Assembly: GCF_029267215.1 (NCBI RefSeq)
Contig: NZ_JARIDH010000025.1
Span: 19,223-83,222 of the forward strand
Source: Clostridium sp.
GTDB taxonomy: Bacteria; Bacillota; Clostridia; Clostridiales; Clostridiaceae
Direction: 5' to 3'
DNA: 64,000 nt
Made by a program: the position numbers and the translations under genes. Of the stretch, positions 28,813-37,506 are shown piece by piece. A model generated the notes under the pieces. The model saw only the letters and a program-made list of their open reading frames with translations, made no database searches and was not told the origin of the DNA. Position 1 is the first letter of the stretch. Every line of letters starts with the position of its first letter.

Positions 28813-29488
28813 ATTCATATCCTCCCTTCTGAACGTCACTAACTACTTCTCCCTTATCTATAGCTATAACTCTTTTCTTCATTGAGTTAACTATATCTTT
28901 AGCATGTGTTGCCATAAGCACTGTTGTACCTGCCTTGTTTATATCATCAATTAATTCCATAATTTCCTTAGCTGTGTCTGGGTCTAAGTTTCCTGTAGGC
29001 TCATCGGCAATTAAAACCTTAGGGTTATTTACTATGGCTCTTGCTATTGATACTCTTTGTTGTTCTCCTCCTGATAACTCACTTGGGAACATTTTATACT
29101 TATCAGATAATCCAACTAATGATAATACCATTGGAACTCTTTTTCTAATTTCCTTTGGTGATGCTCCTACAACTCTCATTGCGAAAGCAACATTCTCATA
29201 TACATTTAAAGTTGGTATTAATCTAAAGTCTTGGAATACCATTCCTATCTTTCTTCTATGATAAGGAATCTGTCTTCTCTTTATCTTTGATAAATCTTCA
29301 TTTCCAATAATAATATTTCCTGTTGTCGGCTCAACTTCTTTTAACAACATTTTAATAAAAGTTGATTTACCAGCACCACTCGGTCCTACTAAGAATACAA
29401 ATTCACCTTTATCAATATTTAATTCAACATTTGATAAAGCTTTTACATTCTTATTATAGACCTTGCTAACATTCTTAAATTCTATCAT
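28802..29488 (-). CDS. ftsE: Cell division ATP-binding protein FtsE
   Basis: FtsE ATPase, 228 aa, partner of FtsX. Walker A GPSGAGKST near residue 34, Q-loop VFQDFRLIPTLNV, signature LSGGEQQR, Walker B VLIADEPTGNLDP, H-loop MATHAKDI. The ATG at 29488 (MIEFKNVSKVY) is favoured because AAGGAG lies 8 nt upstream; the frame also opens at a GTG at 29497. It is first of an ftsE-ftsX pair leading towards ctpA and the PDZ protein. Confidence 0.97.
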   Translation of the reverse strand: MIEFKNVSKVYNKNVKALSNVELNIDKGEFVFLVGPSGAGKSTFIKMLLKEVEPTTGNIIIGNEDLSKIKRRQIPYHRRKIGMVFQDFRLIPTLNVYENVAFAMRVVGASPKEIRKRVPMVLSLVGLSDKYKMFPSELSGGEQQRVSIARAIVNNPKVLIADEPTGNLDPDTAKEIMELIDDINKAGTTVLMATHAKDIVNSMKKRVIAIDKGEVVSDVQKGGYEYEV

Positions 29489-29761
29489 TGTTAACACTCC
29501 TTAATAACTTTTTCTAACTCAACAAAATAATAAGTCTAAATTTTAAAATTTAGACAAAAAATATATTTAAAATTACCGATTGCTATCAACACTAATCTAT
29601 TTTTCTATTTTACCCTATTTTTTTACATTAATCTACTTAATTTTTGTTAAAATTCTATAGATTGATATAAATCTACTCTATTATATCACAATAACTCACT
29701 AAAATCTTGTGAATTGTAAAATTCTTGATATTTATAAATGTGTATAAATAATATTCTTTCT

Positions 29762-30619
29762 TTACCTCTCAACCAAATCAAGAAATCCTTCCCCAAAAAC
29801 TTCCTTGGCATCACTTACTGTAATAAATGCTTTAGGATCTATTTCTTTAATTTTTCCCTTAAGACTTATGAACTGCCCTCTATTTACAACTACATAAAGC
29901 ATTGTAACTTTAGAATTGGAATAAGCTCCAGTTCCTTGTATTTTAGTACATCCTCTCTCTATCTCTTTCATTATTACATTGGAAATTTCTTCATTCTTTT
30001 CACTAATTATTAGTAGTTGTTTACAGGAATTAAAACCTTCAATTATTTTGTCAATTAATGTTCCCATAATCACAACGCCTATTAATCCAAATAAAGCCTT
30101 ATCAACTCCAAATACTAAAAGTGCACATAATACTACAACACAATCTGCACATAAAAGAGATTTACCAATCTCAATATGAATATACTTATTTAAAATCTTT
30201 GCAACAATTGCAGTTCCACCAGTGGATGAATTTTGACTAAATACTAATGCAATACCTAAGGCCCCAATAGCACTTCCAAATATAGTTGCTAAAAGCATAT
30301 TTTCTGTAATTGCGAAAGTTGGCAAAAAACTTTCTATCAAACTTATTGAAATAGATAATCCAAAAGCCGCATAAATACTACGCCCTCCAAAACTACCTCC
30401 TATAAGCCAAAATGCCAGTGCAAAAAGGATTAGATTTGCTATATTCATAAACATACCCTGTGATATTCCAAAAACCTTATTAATAACTAAGGCTAATCCT
30501 GATATTCCACCCGCTACAATATCATTTGGATAATAGAAATACTCTAATGAAATAGCTAAAAGAAGCACCCCTATGGTAATAATTCCATATTCCTTTAATG
30601 TTTTCATACTTAAATTCAT
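29762..30619 (-). CDS. YitT family membrane protein (DUF2179)
   Basis: 285-aa YitT-type protein with five or six membrane helices in residues 10-185. A soluble DUF2179 domain (about 200-285) contains the typical RGCTKIQGTGAYSNSKVTML and ITVSDAKEVFGEGF segments. Function is unknown; the soluble domain has an ACT/PII-like fold in solved relatives. GGGGG precedes the ATG with 7-nt spacing. It stands alone between the ftsEX and transketolase units. Confidence 0.88.
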   Translation of the reverse strand: MNLSMKTLKEYGIITIGVLLLAISLEYFYYPNDIVAGGISGLALVINKVFGISQGMFMNIANLILFALAFWLIGGSFGGRSIYAAFGLSISISLIESFLPTFAITENMLLATIFGSAIGALGIALVFSQNSSTGGTAIVAKILNKYIHIEIGKSLLCADCVVVLCALLVFGVDKALFGLIGVVIMGTLIDKIIEGFNSCKQLLIISEKNEEISNVIMKEIERGCTKIQGTGAYSNSKVTMLYVVVNRGQFISLKGKIKEIDPKAFITVSDAKEVFGEGFLDLVER

Positions 30620-30866
30620 TTTAAAACCCCCTTTTTAAAATAATTAAGCTATTTATAGCCTAAAATAAATTTATTTAAATTTTAAATTATTTAAATTAAA
30701 TTCAAATAAACTATTATATAAAACTATTTGTAAACACACTTTGAATATTTCCTTAAAAATTCAATATAACATTCAATCTCTAATATTTCCATTATCTTTT
30801 ATGCTTTAGCAATTAATTAAATTCATCATCAGTTAATATTTATAGTCTAAAAAAACATAAAAAGTA
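30620..30866. other. AT-rich intergenic region
   Basis: Spacer between the yitT-like gene and the transketolase terminator. I see no ORF; it should hold the minus-strand promoter of the yitT-like gene. Confidence 0.35.
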
Positions 30867-30868
30867 AA

Positions 30869-30897
30869 AAAACAGCATGAGAATACTCATGCTGTTT
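30869..30897 (-). terminator. Terminator after transketolase genes
   Basis: Stem AAACAGCATGAG / CTCATGCTGTTT with an AATA loop, followed in the minus direction by a T-rich run. Confidence 0.9.
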
Positions 30898-30930
30898 AAT
30901 ATTAGTATTTTACAAGAAGTAAATTGGTTA

Positions 30931-31875
30931 CTATTTTTTTAAGCTAATTGCTTTCTTAGCAGCCTTAACAGCTTCTTCTGAAGTTAAACCATAAGCTTTT
31001 AATAATTGATCTGGCTTACCACTTTCTCCAAATGTATCTCTAACACCAACTTTAACTACAGGTACTGGACACTCTTCTCCAACAACCTCAGCTACAGCTG
31101 ATCCTAATCCACCAATTATATTATGTTCTTCTAAAGTAACTAATGCACCAGTTTCTTTAGCAGCTTTTATTATAATCTCTGTATCTATTGGTTTTAATGT
31201 ATGAATGTTTATTAATCTTGCATTGATTCCTTCTTTAGCTAATTCTTCAACCGCTTCGATAGCAACATCTACCATTATTCCAGTAGCAAATAATGTTACA
31301 TCATTACCTTCTTTTAATTCTATACCTTTTCCAATTTCAAACTTGTAATCTGGTCTATCGTTTATTACATTAACACCAGCTCTTCCTAATCTTACATAGC
31401 AAGGTCCATTATATTCAGCGATAGCTCTTATTACAGCTTCTGTCTCAACAGCATCTGATGGACATATTACTGTCATATTTGGAATACTTCTCATTAATGA
31501 TAAGTCTTCGATAGCTTGGTGAGATGCACCATCTTCTCCAACTGTTAATCCAGCATGAGTAGCACATATTTTTACATTTAATCTTGGATAACATATTGAG
31601 TTTCTGATTTGTTCAAATGCTCTTCCAGCTGCAAACATAGCAAAAGTACTAGCAAATGGGATTTTGCCACAAGTTGATAAACCTGCTGCTACTGACATCA
31701 TATTTCCTTCTGCGATTCCCATGTTTATAAATCTTTCTGGACATACTTTTTTAAAATCAGCAGTTTTAGTTGATTTTGAAAGGTCAGCATCTAAAACTAA
31801 TATATTTTCATTTTCGCTAGCTAATTTAGCTAATGCTTTTCCGTATGCTTCTCTAGTTGCTATTTTCTTTCCCAT
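30931..31875 (-). CDS. Transketolase, C-terminal subunit
   Basis: C-terminal half of a split transketolase, 314 aa, holding the pyrimidine-binding domain (ERFINMGIAEGNMMSVAAGL with the catalytic Glu) and the C-terminal domain (TLEEHNIIGGLGSAVAEV). It uses thiamine diphosphate to move two-carbon ketol units between sugar phosphates. Its ATG shares one base with the stop of the N-terminal subunit (TAATG), so synthesis of the two subunits is coupled. A split enzyme like this is common in clostridia and archaea. Confidence 0.95.
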   Translation of the reverse strand: MGKKIATREAYGKALAKLASENENILVLDADLSKSTKTADFKKVCPERFINMGIAEGNMMSVAAGLSTCGKIPFASTFAMFAAGRAFEQIRNSICYPRLNVKICATHAGLTVGEDGASHQAIEDLSLMRSIPNMTVICPSDAVETEAVIRAIAEYNGPCYVRLGRAGVNVINDRPDYKFEIGKGIELKEGNDVTLFATGIMVDVAIEAVEELAKEGINARLINIHTLKPIDTEIIIKAAKETGALVTLEEHNIIGGLGSAVAEVVGEECPVPVVKVGVRDTFGESGKPDQLLKAYGLTSEEAVKAAKKAISLKK

Positions 31876-32699
31876 TAGTTGTCCCCTCCAATCTCTTTTA
31901 TAGCTTGCTCACATTGCTCTTTAGTTGGAGCTGTTCCATGCCAAGCTGCTTGGTTTTCCATAAATGAAACCCCTTTACCTTTTACTGTGTTACAAACTAT
32001 GCAAGTTGGTGCACCTTTTGTACTTCTTGCTTTTTGTATAGCATTTATTATTTCTTCAAAATCATGTCCATTTATTACTATTACATTCCATCCGAAAGCT
32101 TCGAACTTCTTATCAATTGGACATGGACTCATAACTTCTTTGATATCTCCATCTATTTGTAATCCGTTAAAATCAACGAAAGCTGTTAAGTTATCTAGTC
32201 TGTAGTGAGCTGCTGACATAGCTGCTTCCCATACTTGACCTTCTTCAAGCTCTCCATCTCCTAAGATTGTGAATACTCTATAATCTTTGTTATCTAATTT
32301 ACCAGCTAAAGCCATACCTACAGCTGCTGATATACCTTGACCTAATGAACCAGTTGACATATCTATTCCTGGTAAATCGTTCATGTTTGGATGTCCTTGA
32401 AGGTTTGAACCAAACTTTCTTAATGTAGTTAATTCAGCTGGATCAAAGAATCCTTTTCTTGCTAATGCACTATATAAAACTGGTGCTGCGTGTCCTTTTG
32501 AAAGAACGAATCTATCTCTGTTTGGATCCTTTGGATTTTCTGGATCAATATTCATTTCTTTGAAGTATAGTGTAGTTACTATATCTGCTATTGATAATGA
32601 TCCGCCTGGATGTCCTGATGCTGACTCAGTAAGCATAGTTACTATGTCTTTTCTTATAACCTTAGCCATACTTGTTAACTCTTGTATCTTGTTGCTCAT
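31875..32699 (-). CDS. Transketolase, N-terminal subunit
   Basis: N-terminal half of the split transketolase, 274 aa, with the thiamine-diphosphate-binding domain. Seen: ESASGHPGGSLSIADI, DRFVLSKGHAAPVLYSALA, STGSLGQGIS, and GDGELEEGQVWEAAM followed by VDFNGLQ. The GDG..N motif binds Mg-diphosphate. AGGAGG is 5 nt before the ATG. It forms a two-gene unit with the C-terminal subunit and ends at the terminator at 30869-30897. It serves the non-oxidative pentose phosphate route. Confidence 0.95.
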   Translation of the reverse strand: MSNKIQELTSMAKVIRKDIVTMLTESASGHPGGSLSIADIVTTLYFKEMNIDPENPKDPNRDRFVLSKGHAAPVLYSALARKGFFDPAELTTLRKFGSNLQGHPNMNDLPGIDMSTGSLGQGISAAVGMALAGKLDNKDYRVFTILGDGELEEGQVWEAAMSAAHYRLDNLTAFVDFNGLQIDGDIKEVMSPCPIDKKFEAFGWNVIVINGHDFEEIINAIQKARSTKGAPTCIVCNTVKGKGVSFMENQAAWHGTAPTKEQCEQAIKEIGGDN

Positions 32700-33100
32700 A
32701 ATGACCTCCTGTACATTTATGTAAACTTTTTTAAAATATGTTTTACCTTTTTAACAAGTTAATTCTATCATAAAAAAAATACTTTTCCTATAGTATTTTT
32801 TTATTTATGCTAATCTTTTTACTTATTTTGCTTTCATTAAGTATAGCATAATCACTTATTAGTATACTCTATTACAAACTTTTTTTACTCTCTCACAGGG
32901 TTTTTTAAAAGAATTAACTTTACAATAGTATATCCTTGATATTTTTTTCTATAAAAATTTTCAAATAGAGTATCTTATTTACGCCTTTAATACTACACAA
33001 AAAATTATATCGATTACATTAAATTTTTTTTAATTTTCAACTTAATCAATTTAAAAAAGCTAAAAATTTTAGATTTATCTTAAATTGTTTTATAAAATTA
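32700..33100. promoter_or_regulatory. Transketolase leader region with a stem-loop
   Basis: No gene is visible. At 32768-32803 the pairing AAAAAAATACT / AGTATTTTTTT with an 8-nt loop forms an AT-only stem-loop with T runs on both strands, inside the likely transketolase leader. It could be a weak attenuator. I could not assign a convincing -35/-10 pair. Confidence 0.35.
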
Positions 33101-33131
33101 AAAAGCTATGGTTAAAAATTTGACCATAGCC
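33101..33131 (-). terminator. Terminator after mazF
   Basis: Stem AGCTATGGT / ACCATAGC around an AT-rich loop, followed on the minus strand by TTTTTAATTTTA. Confidence 0.8.
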
Positions 33132-33151
33132 TAATGTATTCTTATTTATTA

Positions 33152-33502
33152 TTATAAATTTAAACTTATTAATAAAGCTTTATTCACCTTTTTCATATCA
33201 CATTCTGTCATATGTCCAATTTTCTCTTTTAATCTACGCTTGTCCAGTGTTCTTATTTGTTCTAAAAGAACAACTGAGTCTCTATTTAAACCATATTCCT
33301 CTGATGAAATCTCTACATGTGTAGGTAATTTTGCTTTATTTATTTGAGATGTTATAGCCGCAACGATTACAGTTGGACTATATCTGTTCCCTATATCGTT
33401 TTGTATTATTATAACTGGTCTTATTCCACCCTGCTCTGATCCAACTACTGGACTTAAGTCAGCATAGAATATATCCCCTCTTTTCACATTTAAACTAGCC
33501 AT
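33152..33502 (-). CDS. mazF: MazF/NdoA endoribonuclease toxin
   Basis: MazF/PemK-family mRNA interferase, 116 aa, cleaving single-stranded RNA at short sequence motifs. Family marks: [32 protein letters not shown] with the catalytic Arg, and VAAITSQ with the catalytic Thr/Ser region. The C-terminal [13 protein letters not shown] is typical of NdoA. It begins 5 nt after the stop of the antitoxin gene, whose last codons supply its GGAGTG ribosome site. The pair is likely the chromosomal mazEF (ndoAI-ndoA) module. Confidence 0.94.
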   Translation of the reverse strand: MASLNVKRGDIFYADLSPVVGSEQGGIRPVIIIQNDIGNRYSPTVIVAAITSQINKAKLPTHVEISSEEYGLNRDSVVLLEQIRTLDKRRLKEKIGHMTECDMKKVNKALLISLNL

Positions 33503-33507
33503 TTATA

Positions 33508-33747
33508 TCACACTCCGCAAAGCCATGTCTCATATTCTATTTGATCAAAGTATTCAGCTGAAGTAGCCTCTTCGGCATATTGAGAATTTATTAAAGCCAT
33601 AGCTTTATATCCTTCTTTCATTACTTCATAAAAATTCTCTTTTTTATCCTCACTATATGTTATTAACTTTTGTCCTTTTAATTGACTAAAATTTTCAACT
33701 TTTTTTTCTTTTTTTAAATTTTGTTTACTAATCTTTGACTTTGACAT
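33508..33747 (-). CDS. MazE-like antitoxin (atypical N-terminus)
   Basis: 79-aa protein directly upstream of mazF, inferred to be its antitoxin. The C-terminal half matches MazE/NdoAI antitoxins: EGYKAMALINSQYAEEA, then YFDQIEYETWLCGV. The N-terminal half is lysine-rich (SKSKISKQNLKKEKK) and shows no convincing ribbon-helix-helix like that of Bacillus NdoAI, so DNA binding and autoregulation may differ. The ATG at 33747 has AGGAGTG upstream; the frame also opens at a GTG at 33756 within that site. Identity rests largely on position and the C-terminal motif. Confidence 0.75.
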   Translation of the reverse strand: MSKSKISKQNLKKEKKVENFSQLKGQKLITYSEDKKENFYEVMKEGYKAMALINSQYAEEATSAEYFDQIEYETWLCGV

Positions 33748-33953
33748 GAATATCACTCCTAAATGTAAAAAGAGTCTTAAATTATGTATTGATTATATTA
33801 CAAAATATGCCACTTTGTCAAAGAATTCCTCTTATGCAAATGATATTTTTTGACATAATATCCATTTTTATATCTATATCATTTTCATTTTTATACTATT
33901 TAATATGTAAAACAGCGATACTTTAATCAAATGCCTATTTATTAAGTAAATCC

Positions 33954-33975
33954 TGTGGCTATATTTTTAGCCACA
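33954..33975 (-). terminator. Stem-loop after GerS-like gene
   Basis: Stem TGTGGCTA / TAGCCACA with a 6-nt loop just beyond the stop codon. Only a weak T run follows on the minus strand. Confidence 0.55.
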
Positions 33976-33986
33976 GATTAATATTT

Positions 33987-34580
33987 TTAACTCTTAACTT
34001 TACTGAAGTTATTAAATCTTATAACAACACTCTCTGAATTTTCTTTTCCATAAATTATAGCTTCCTTAGGAACTTTCTTTTTTGCATCTATTTTCAATAC
34101 TTCTCTCTCAAAATTCTCATTTCCATTTAAATCTTTAAGCTCTAATATGATTTCTGATTTATCATTCTCATCATTCCACTTGTATGTTATATTATGTTCT
34201 TGATTACATATGTCTTTTAATTTATTTATAAACATAAATCTGTAAAATTCATCGTAACCTTCTGAAACTTCATAAGTTTTCTCATCTTTAAAGTAATTTA
34301 TTATTATTTTGTCATCCTTAAATATCTGTTCTCTATCATCTAGAACTATCTTAGTTCCCACTTCTTTATCATAATATATTCTTCCTTTTTCTTGGAACTG
34401 ACCTCTATCATTTTTCACATCATATGTGACTTCTGCTTCATATTTTTCTAAAGAAAATATTTCTTCTAATATTTCTTCTGGTGTTACATCATGAAACTTT
34501 TGGTAAGTAGCTAGTCCACCTACTATAACTAAGATTACAATTAATATTATTATAAGTATGGTATTTTGTTTATCTTTCAT
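33987..34580 (-). CDS. GerS/YdcC-like membrane-anchored LolA-fold protein
   Basis: 197 aa with one N-terminal hydrophobic anchor (residues 6-24) and an extracytoplasmic beta-rich domain. The domain reads like the LolA-type fold of GerS (germination lipoprotein of C. difficile) and Bacillus YdcC: EEIFSLEKYEAEVTYDVK, KGRIYYDKEVGTKIV and a KVPKEAIIYGKE segment. No lipobox cysteine is visible, so a plain membrane anchor is more likely. Position between acpS/nnr and mazEF matches the Bacillus acpS-ydcC-alr-ndoAI-ndoA order. A role in spore germination or wall processing is inferred, not shown. Confidence 0.68.
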   Translation of the reverse strand: MKDKQNTILIIILIVILVIVGGLATYQKFHDVTPEEILEEIFSLEKYEAEVTYDVKNDRGQFQEKGRIYYDKEVGTKIVLDDREQIFKDDKIIINYFKDEKTYEVSEGYDEFYRFMFINKLKDICNQEHNITYKWNDENDKSEIILELKDLNGNENFEREVLKIDAKKKVPKEAIIYGKENSESVVIRFNNFSKVKS

Positions 34581-34641
34581 TGAATTCCCCCTATTTAAAC
34601 CTTATACCTTACATACTTATTAATTAGTAATCTTTTTTATT

Positions 34642-36144
34642 CTAAATCCTACTTAATTCTTTCATTTTACTTGGTATATTCTTAATAATTTCAGTAGCAC
34701 TTACTGAGAAATTATCCTTTGATAATTCATCTCCTATATATCCATGTATATAAGCTCCTAATACTGAGGCATCAAAAACACTTAATCCCTGTGAAATTAA
34801 TGCTGTTATTATACCTGTTAATGTATCACCCATTCCTCCTGACGCCATAGCACTATTTCCTGTTGGGTTTATCATAACTTTATTTCCATCTGTAATTATT
34901 GTATTATAACCTTTTAAAAGAACTACTATTCCATTATTTTTGGCATATTCTTTTGCAATTTCAACTCTATTGCTTTCTACTTCTTTTACTTCTACACCTA
35001 GTAAATTAGCCATTTCTCCAGGATGTGGTGTAATGACAACATCTCCTTTTACTCTTTTTAAAATACCCTCATCTCTTTTTAAAACATTTATCCCGTCTGC
35101 ATCTATAACTATATTTCCATCATAATTTTCAAAAATCTCATTTAATTTATCAAAGGTTAAATCATTGTTTCCCATTCCAGGACCAAAGGCAATAACATTT
35201 GCACCTTTAACTAAGTCTTTATACTCTTCCCAGAATGTATATTTTCCTGTCATAGCCTCATTAAGCTTTATTGCTAACTCACCTTGAACTTCTTCATGTG
35301 TTAAAACAGTTACTAACCCTGCACCTGTTTTTACTGCTGCTTTTCCAACCATGTATGCAGCTCCTACAAATCCCTTATGTCCAGCAAAGATTAAAACTCT
35401 GCCATATGTACCCTTGTGTCCAACCTTATTTCTAAAAGGAAATACTCTCTTTATATATTTTTCATCTGTAAAACTAGTATTATCTTTATTTCTTTCTACT
35501 ATTTCTCTTGGTATACCTATATCTTCAACTACTATCTCCCCAGTATAATCAAAACTCTTATAATTCAAAAATCCTTTTTTATAAACTTGAAAAGTAATTG
35601 TCTTGTTGGCTTTAATTGCTTCTCCAAGAATTTCTCCTGTATCAGAATCTATTCCTGAAGGAACATCTATAGAAATAGTATATCTACTACTCTCATTTAT
35701 GCATTTTATAGCTTCAAGATATATTCCTGAAACATCTCTCTTTAACCCAGTTCCAAAAATTCCATCTATTATAATTTCACTTTTTAAAATATCACTTCTC
35801 AAAATTTCTATGTCTTTACTCTCTGATAAATCTTTTATATCCCCACCTAGCTTTTGTAATATACTAAGATTTACCTTAAAATCATCTGATCCTTTTTTAT
35901 TTTCCTCTAAAATATGTATATAAACTTTCTTACCCTTATTTAATAGATGTCTTGCAATGCCTAAAGCATCTCCTCCATTGTTTCCTCTTCCTGAAATAAT
36001 AGTAAAGTTATCCTTAGATAGATCTATATTATCCAAAAACTTAATAACAGCATTCTCCATTAGAACTATGCTTGGCATATCAAATTCTTCTATATATTCT
36101 TTATCCATTTGTCTTACACTATCAGAGCTACAAATTTCCATAAG
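34642..36144 (-). CDS. nnr: Bifunctional NAD(P)H-hydrate epimerase / ADP-dependent dehydratase
   Basis: Repairs hydrated NAD(P)H. The N-terminal YjeF_N epimerase domain (about 1-205) contains ISGRGNNGGDALGIARHL and DGIFGTGLKRDVSG. The C-terminal ribokinase-like dehydratase domain (about 220-495) contains GHKGTYGRVLIFAG, ITPHPGEMANLLG and the nucleotide motif SGGMGDTLTG. I chose the ATG at 36144 (MEICSSDSVRQMD), preceded by GGAAGGTGAG, giving 500 aa; it overlaps acpS by 17 nt. A longer start at 36177 lies within acpS and lacks a ribosome site. The acpS-nnr pairing is common in Firmicutes. Confidence 0.94.
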   Translation of the reverse strand, partial: LMEICSSDSVRQMDKEYIEEFDMPSIVLMENAVIKFLDNIDLSKDNFTIISGRGNNGGDALGIARHLLNKGKKVYIHILEENKKGSDDFKVNLSILQKLGGDIKDLSESKDIEILRSDILKSEIIIDGIFGTGLKRDVSGIYLEAIKCINESSRYTISIDVPSGIDSDTGEILGEAIKANKTITFQVYKKGFLNYKSFDYTGEIVVEDIGIPREIVERNKDNTSFTDEKYIKRVFPFRNKVGHKGTYGRVLIFAGHKGFVGAAYMVGKAAVKTGAGLVTVLTHEEVQGELAIKLNEAMTGKYTFWEEYKDLVKGANVIAFGPGMGNNDLTFDKLNEIFENYDGNIVIDADGINVLKRDEGILKRVKGDVVITPHPGEMANLLGVEVKEVESNRVEIAKEYAKNNGIVVLLKGYNTIITDGNKVMINPTGNSAMASGGMGDTLTGIITALISQGLSVFDASVLGAYIHGYIGDELSKDNFSVSATEIIKNIPSKMKELSRI

Positions 36145-36529
36145 ACTCACCTTCCAACATAGCATATGCAATAGCATTACTTTTATTATGTGAAATACTC
36201 AAATGTATCTTTAGTAAACTATTATCTCCAACTAACTTGTTTCCTATTACTTTTGCATCATTATGCAAAAATACCATAGGTTTTCCTAATTCATCTCTTA
36301 AAATTTCTATGTCCATAAAAGAGAAACCCCTAATACCAGTTCCCAAAGCCTTACTTATAGCTTCTTTTGATGCAAAGTTTCCAGCTATAACCTCACTATT
36401 CATTCCTCTACTATAAAAATATTCTTTTTCCTTTTCAGTAAATATTTTATCAAGAAAACTCTTAGTATTTTTAATGGCTTTCTCAACTCTTTCTATTTCA
36501 ATTATGTCCACACCAATTCCGACTATCAT
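36128..36529 (-). CDS. acpS: Holo-[acyl-carrier-protein] synthase
   Basis: AcpS, 133 aa, transfers 4'-phosphopantetheine from CoA to acyl carrier protein for fatty acid synthesis. Motifs: GIGVDIIEIERV with Mg-binding Asp8, and FASKEAISKALGTGI with Glu58 and Lys; the C-terminal LSISHNKSNAIAYAM is also typical. AAAGGAGG precedes the ATG. The 3' end overlaps nnr, so the two are coupled. Confidence 0.96.
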   Translation of the reverse strand: MIVGIGVDIIEIERVEKAIKNTKSFLDKIFTEKEKEYFYSRGMNSEVIAGNFASKEAISKALGTGIRGFSFMDIEILRDELGKPMVFLHNDAKVIGNKLVGDNSLLKIHLSISHNKSNAIAYAMLEGESYGNL

Positions 36530-36572
36530 AGAGTTCCTCCTTTATATAAGTTATTTACCTCTTATGATACTA

Positions 36573-36878
36573 CTACCAAGTAAAATCAGCTACATAATTA
36601 TCTATATCTTCCCCTATAATATCTATCAAGTGTATTGGTGAAACTTGAAAATCATATAATTTTTGAACTAATTCGAAAACCTTTTCTTTATTTGGAGATA
36701 TCTTTTCTACTGAGTCTCGTTCTATGTTAGTCAATATATTATGGACAAAATCTTCTCTTTCAATTTCTATACCATATACTTCTCTTCCCTTATAATTATT
36801 TTCTATAAGTCTATAAGAAAAATTAAGTTTTTTATCTCCTTCATTCAATTCCTTACACAAATTTTTAACAACTCTCAT
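36573..36878 (-). CDS. Small conserved hypothetical protein (possibly DUF6514)
   Basis: 101-aa soluble protein ahead of acpS, separated by 43 nt and probably in the same transcript. It begins MRVVKNLCKEL with AAGGAGG upstream. Mostly charged, no membrane helix, no cysteine cluster; a helical C-terminal part carries VFELVQKLYDFQVSPIHLID. I recall similar short clostridial proteins classed as DUF6514, but I am not certain of that family name. Function is unknown. Confidence 0.72.
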   Translation of the reverse strand: MRVVKNLCKELNEGDKKLNFSYRLIENNYKGREVYGIEIEREDFVHNILTNIERDSVEKISPNKEKVFELVQKLYDFQVSPIHLIDIIGEDIDNYVADFTW

Positions 36879-37506
36879 GTATATCCTCCTTATTTCCCTA
36901 TCTTATATGCTTGTACACTTAGATTGTCTTTATCTTATCATCTTTATTTGAAAAAACATGTCAAATTCTGAATTCAAAACCTATTTTTTTATCGTTATTT
37001 AACGACATTTCTTATTCTAAAATTAATTTTATTTGTATTTTTATAGGAATATTTTAGTTTTTTATTTCAATTTTTTATATCTCAAAAAAAAGTTTTTATA
37101 AAGTTCATGAAAACGATACAATAGATAAAATTTATATACTTTTTAATATTTTCTTTTTAAAATTAATCATACTTACGTATTAAAATTTTCTGAAAATTCC
37201 CAATTATCTTTTAGTTTAAAATTAAGTTAACAGAGCCCAAATTCTATTTACTTTTAGGTGTAAAAGTGTATAATTAATAGTGTACAATTAATAAGCACTA
37301 TTAATTGATATTTTTAATTAATTAATAATTTTACACTTGATTTTATATATATTTATCAATATACTACCCTTTTATTTAACATAATAAATTTATATTGATA
37401 AACATATATATTAAAAATTTAGTTAATTTTTTCTAAAACTAATGATTAAAGTTTATAAATTAAGTTATAGTATAAGTATTGATTTATACAAATTAAAATT
37501 AGGATT
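36879..37506. promoter_or_regulatory. Intergenic region with nested inverted repeats upstream of flavodiiron gene
   Basis: About 630 bp without a gene. AATTAATAGTG / CACTATTAATT (about 37272-37305) forms a stem inside outer GTGTAAAA / TTTTACAC arms. A second inverted pair, TTTATCAATATA (37352-37363) and TATATTGATAAA (37391-37402), lies closer to the gene. These look like operator or leader structures for the divergent/downstream flavodiiron gene. No known regulator box was recognised. Confidence 0.45.
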
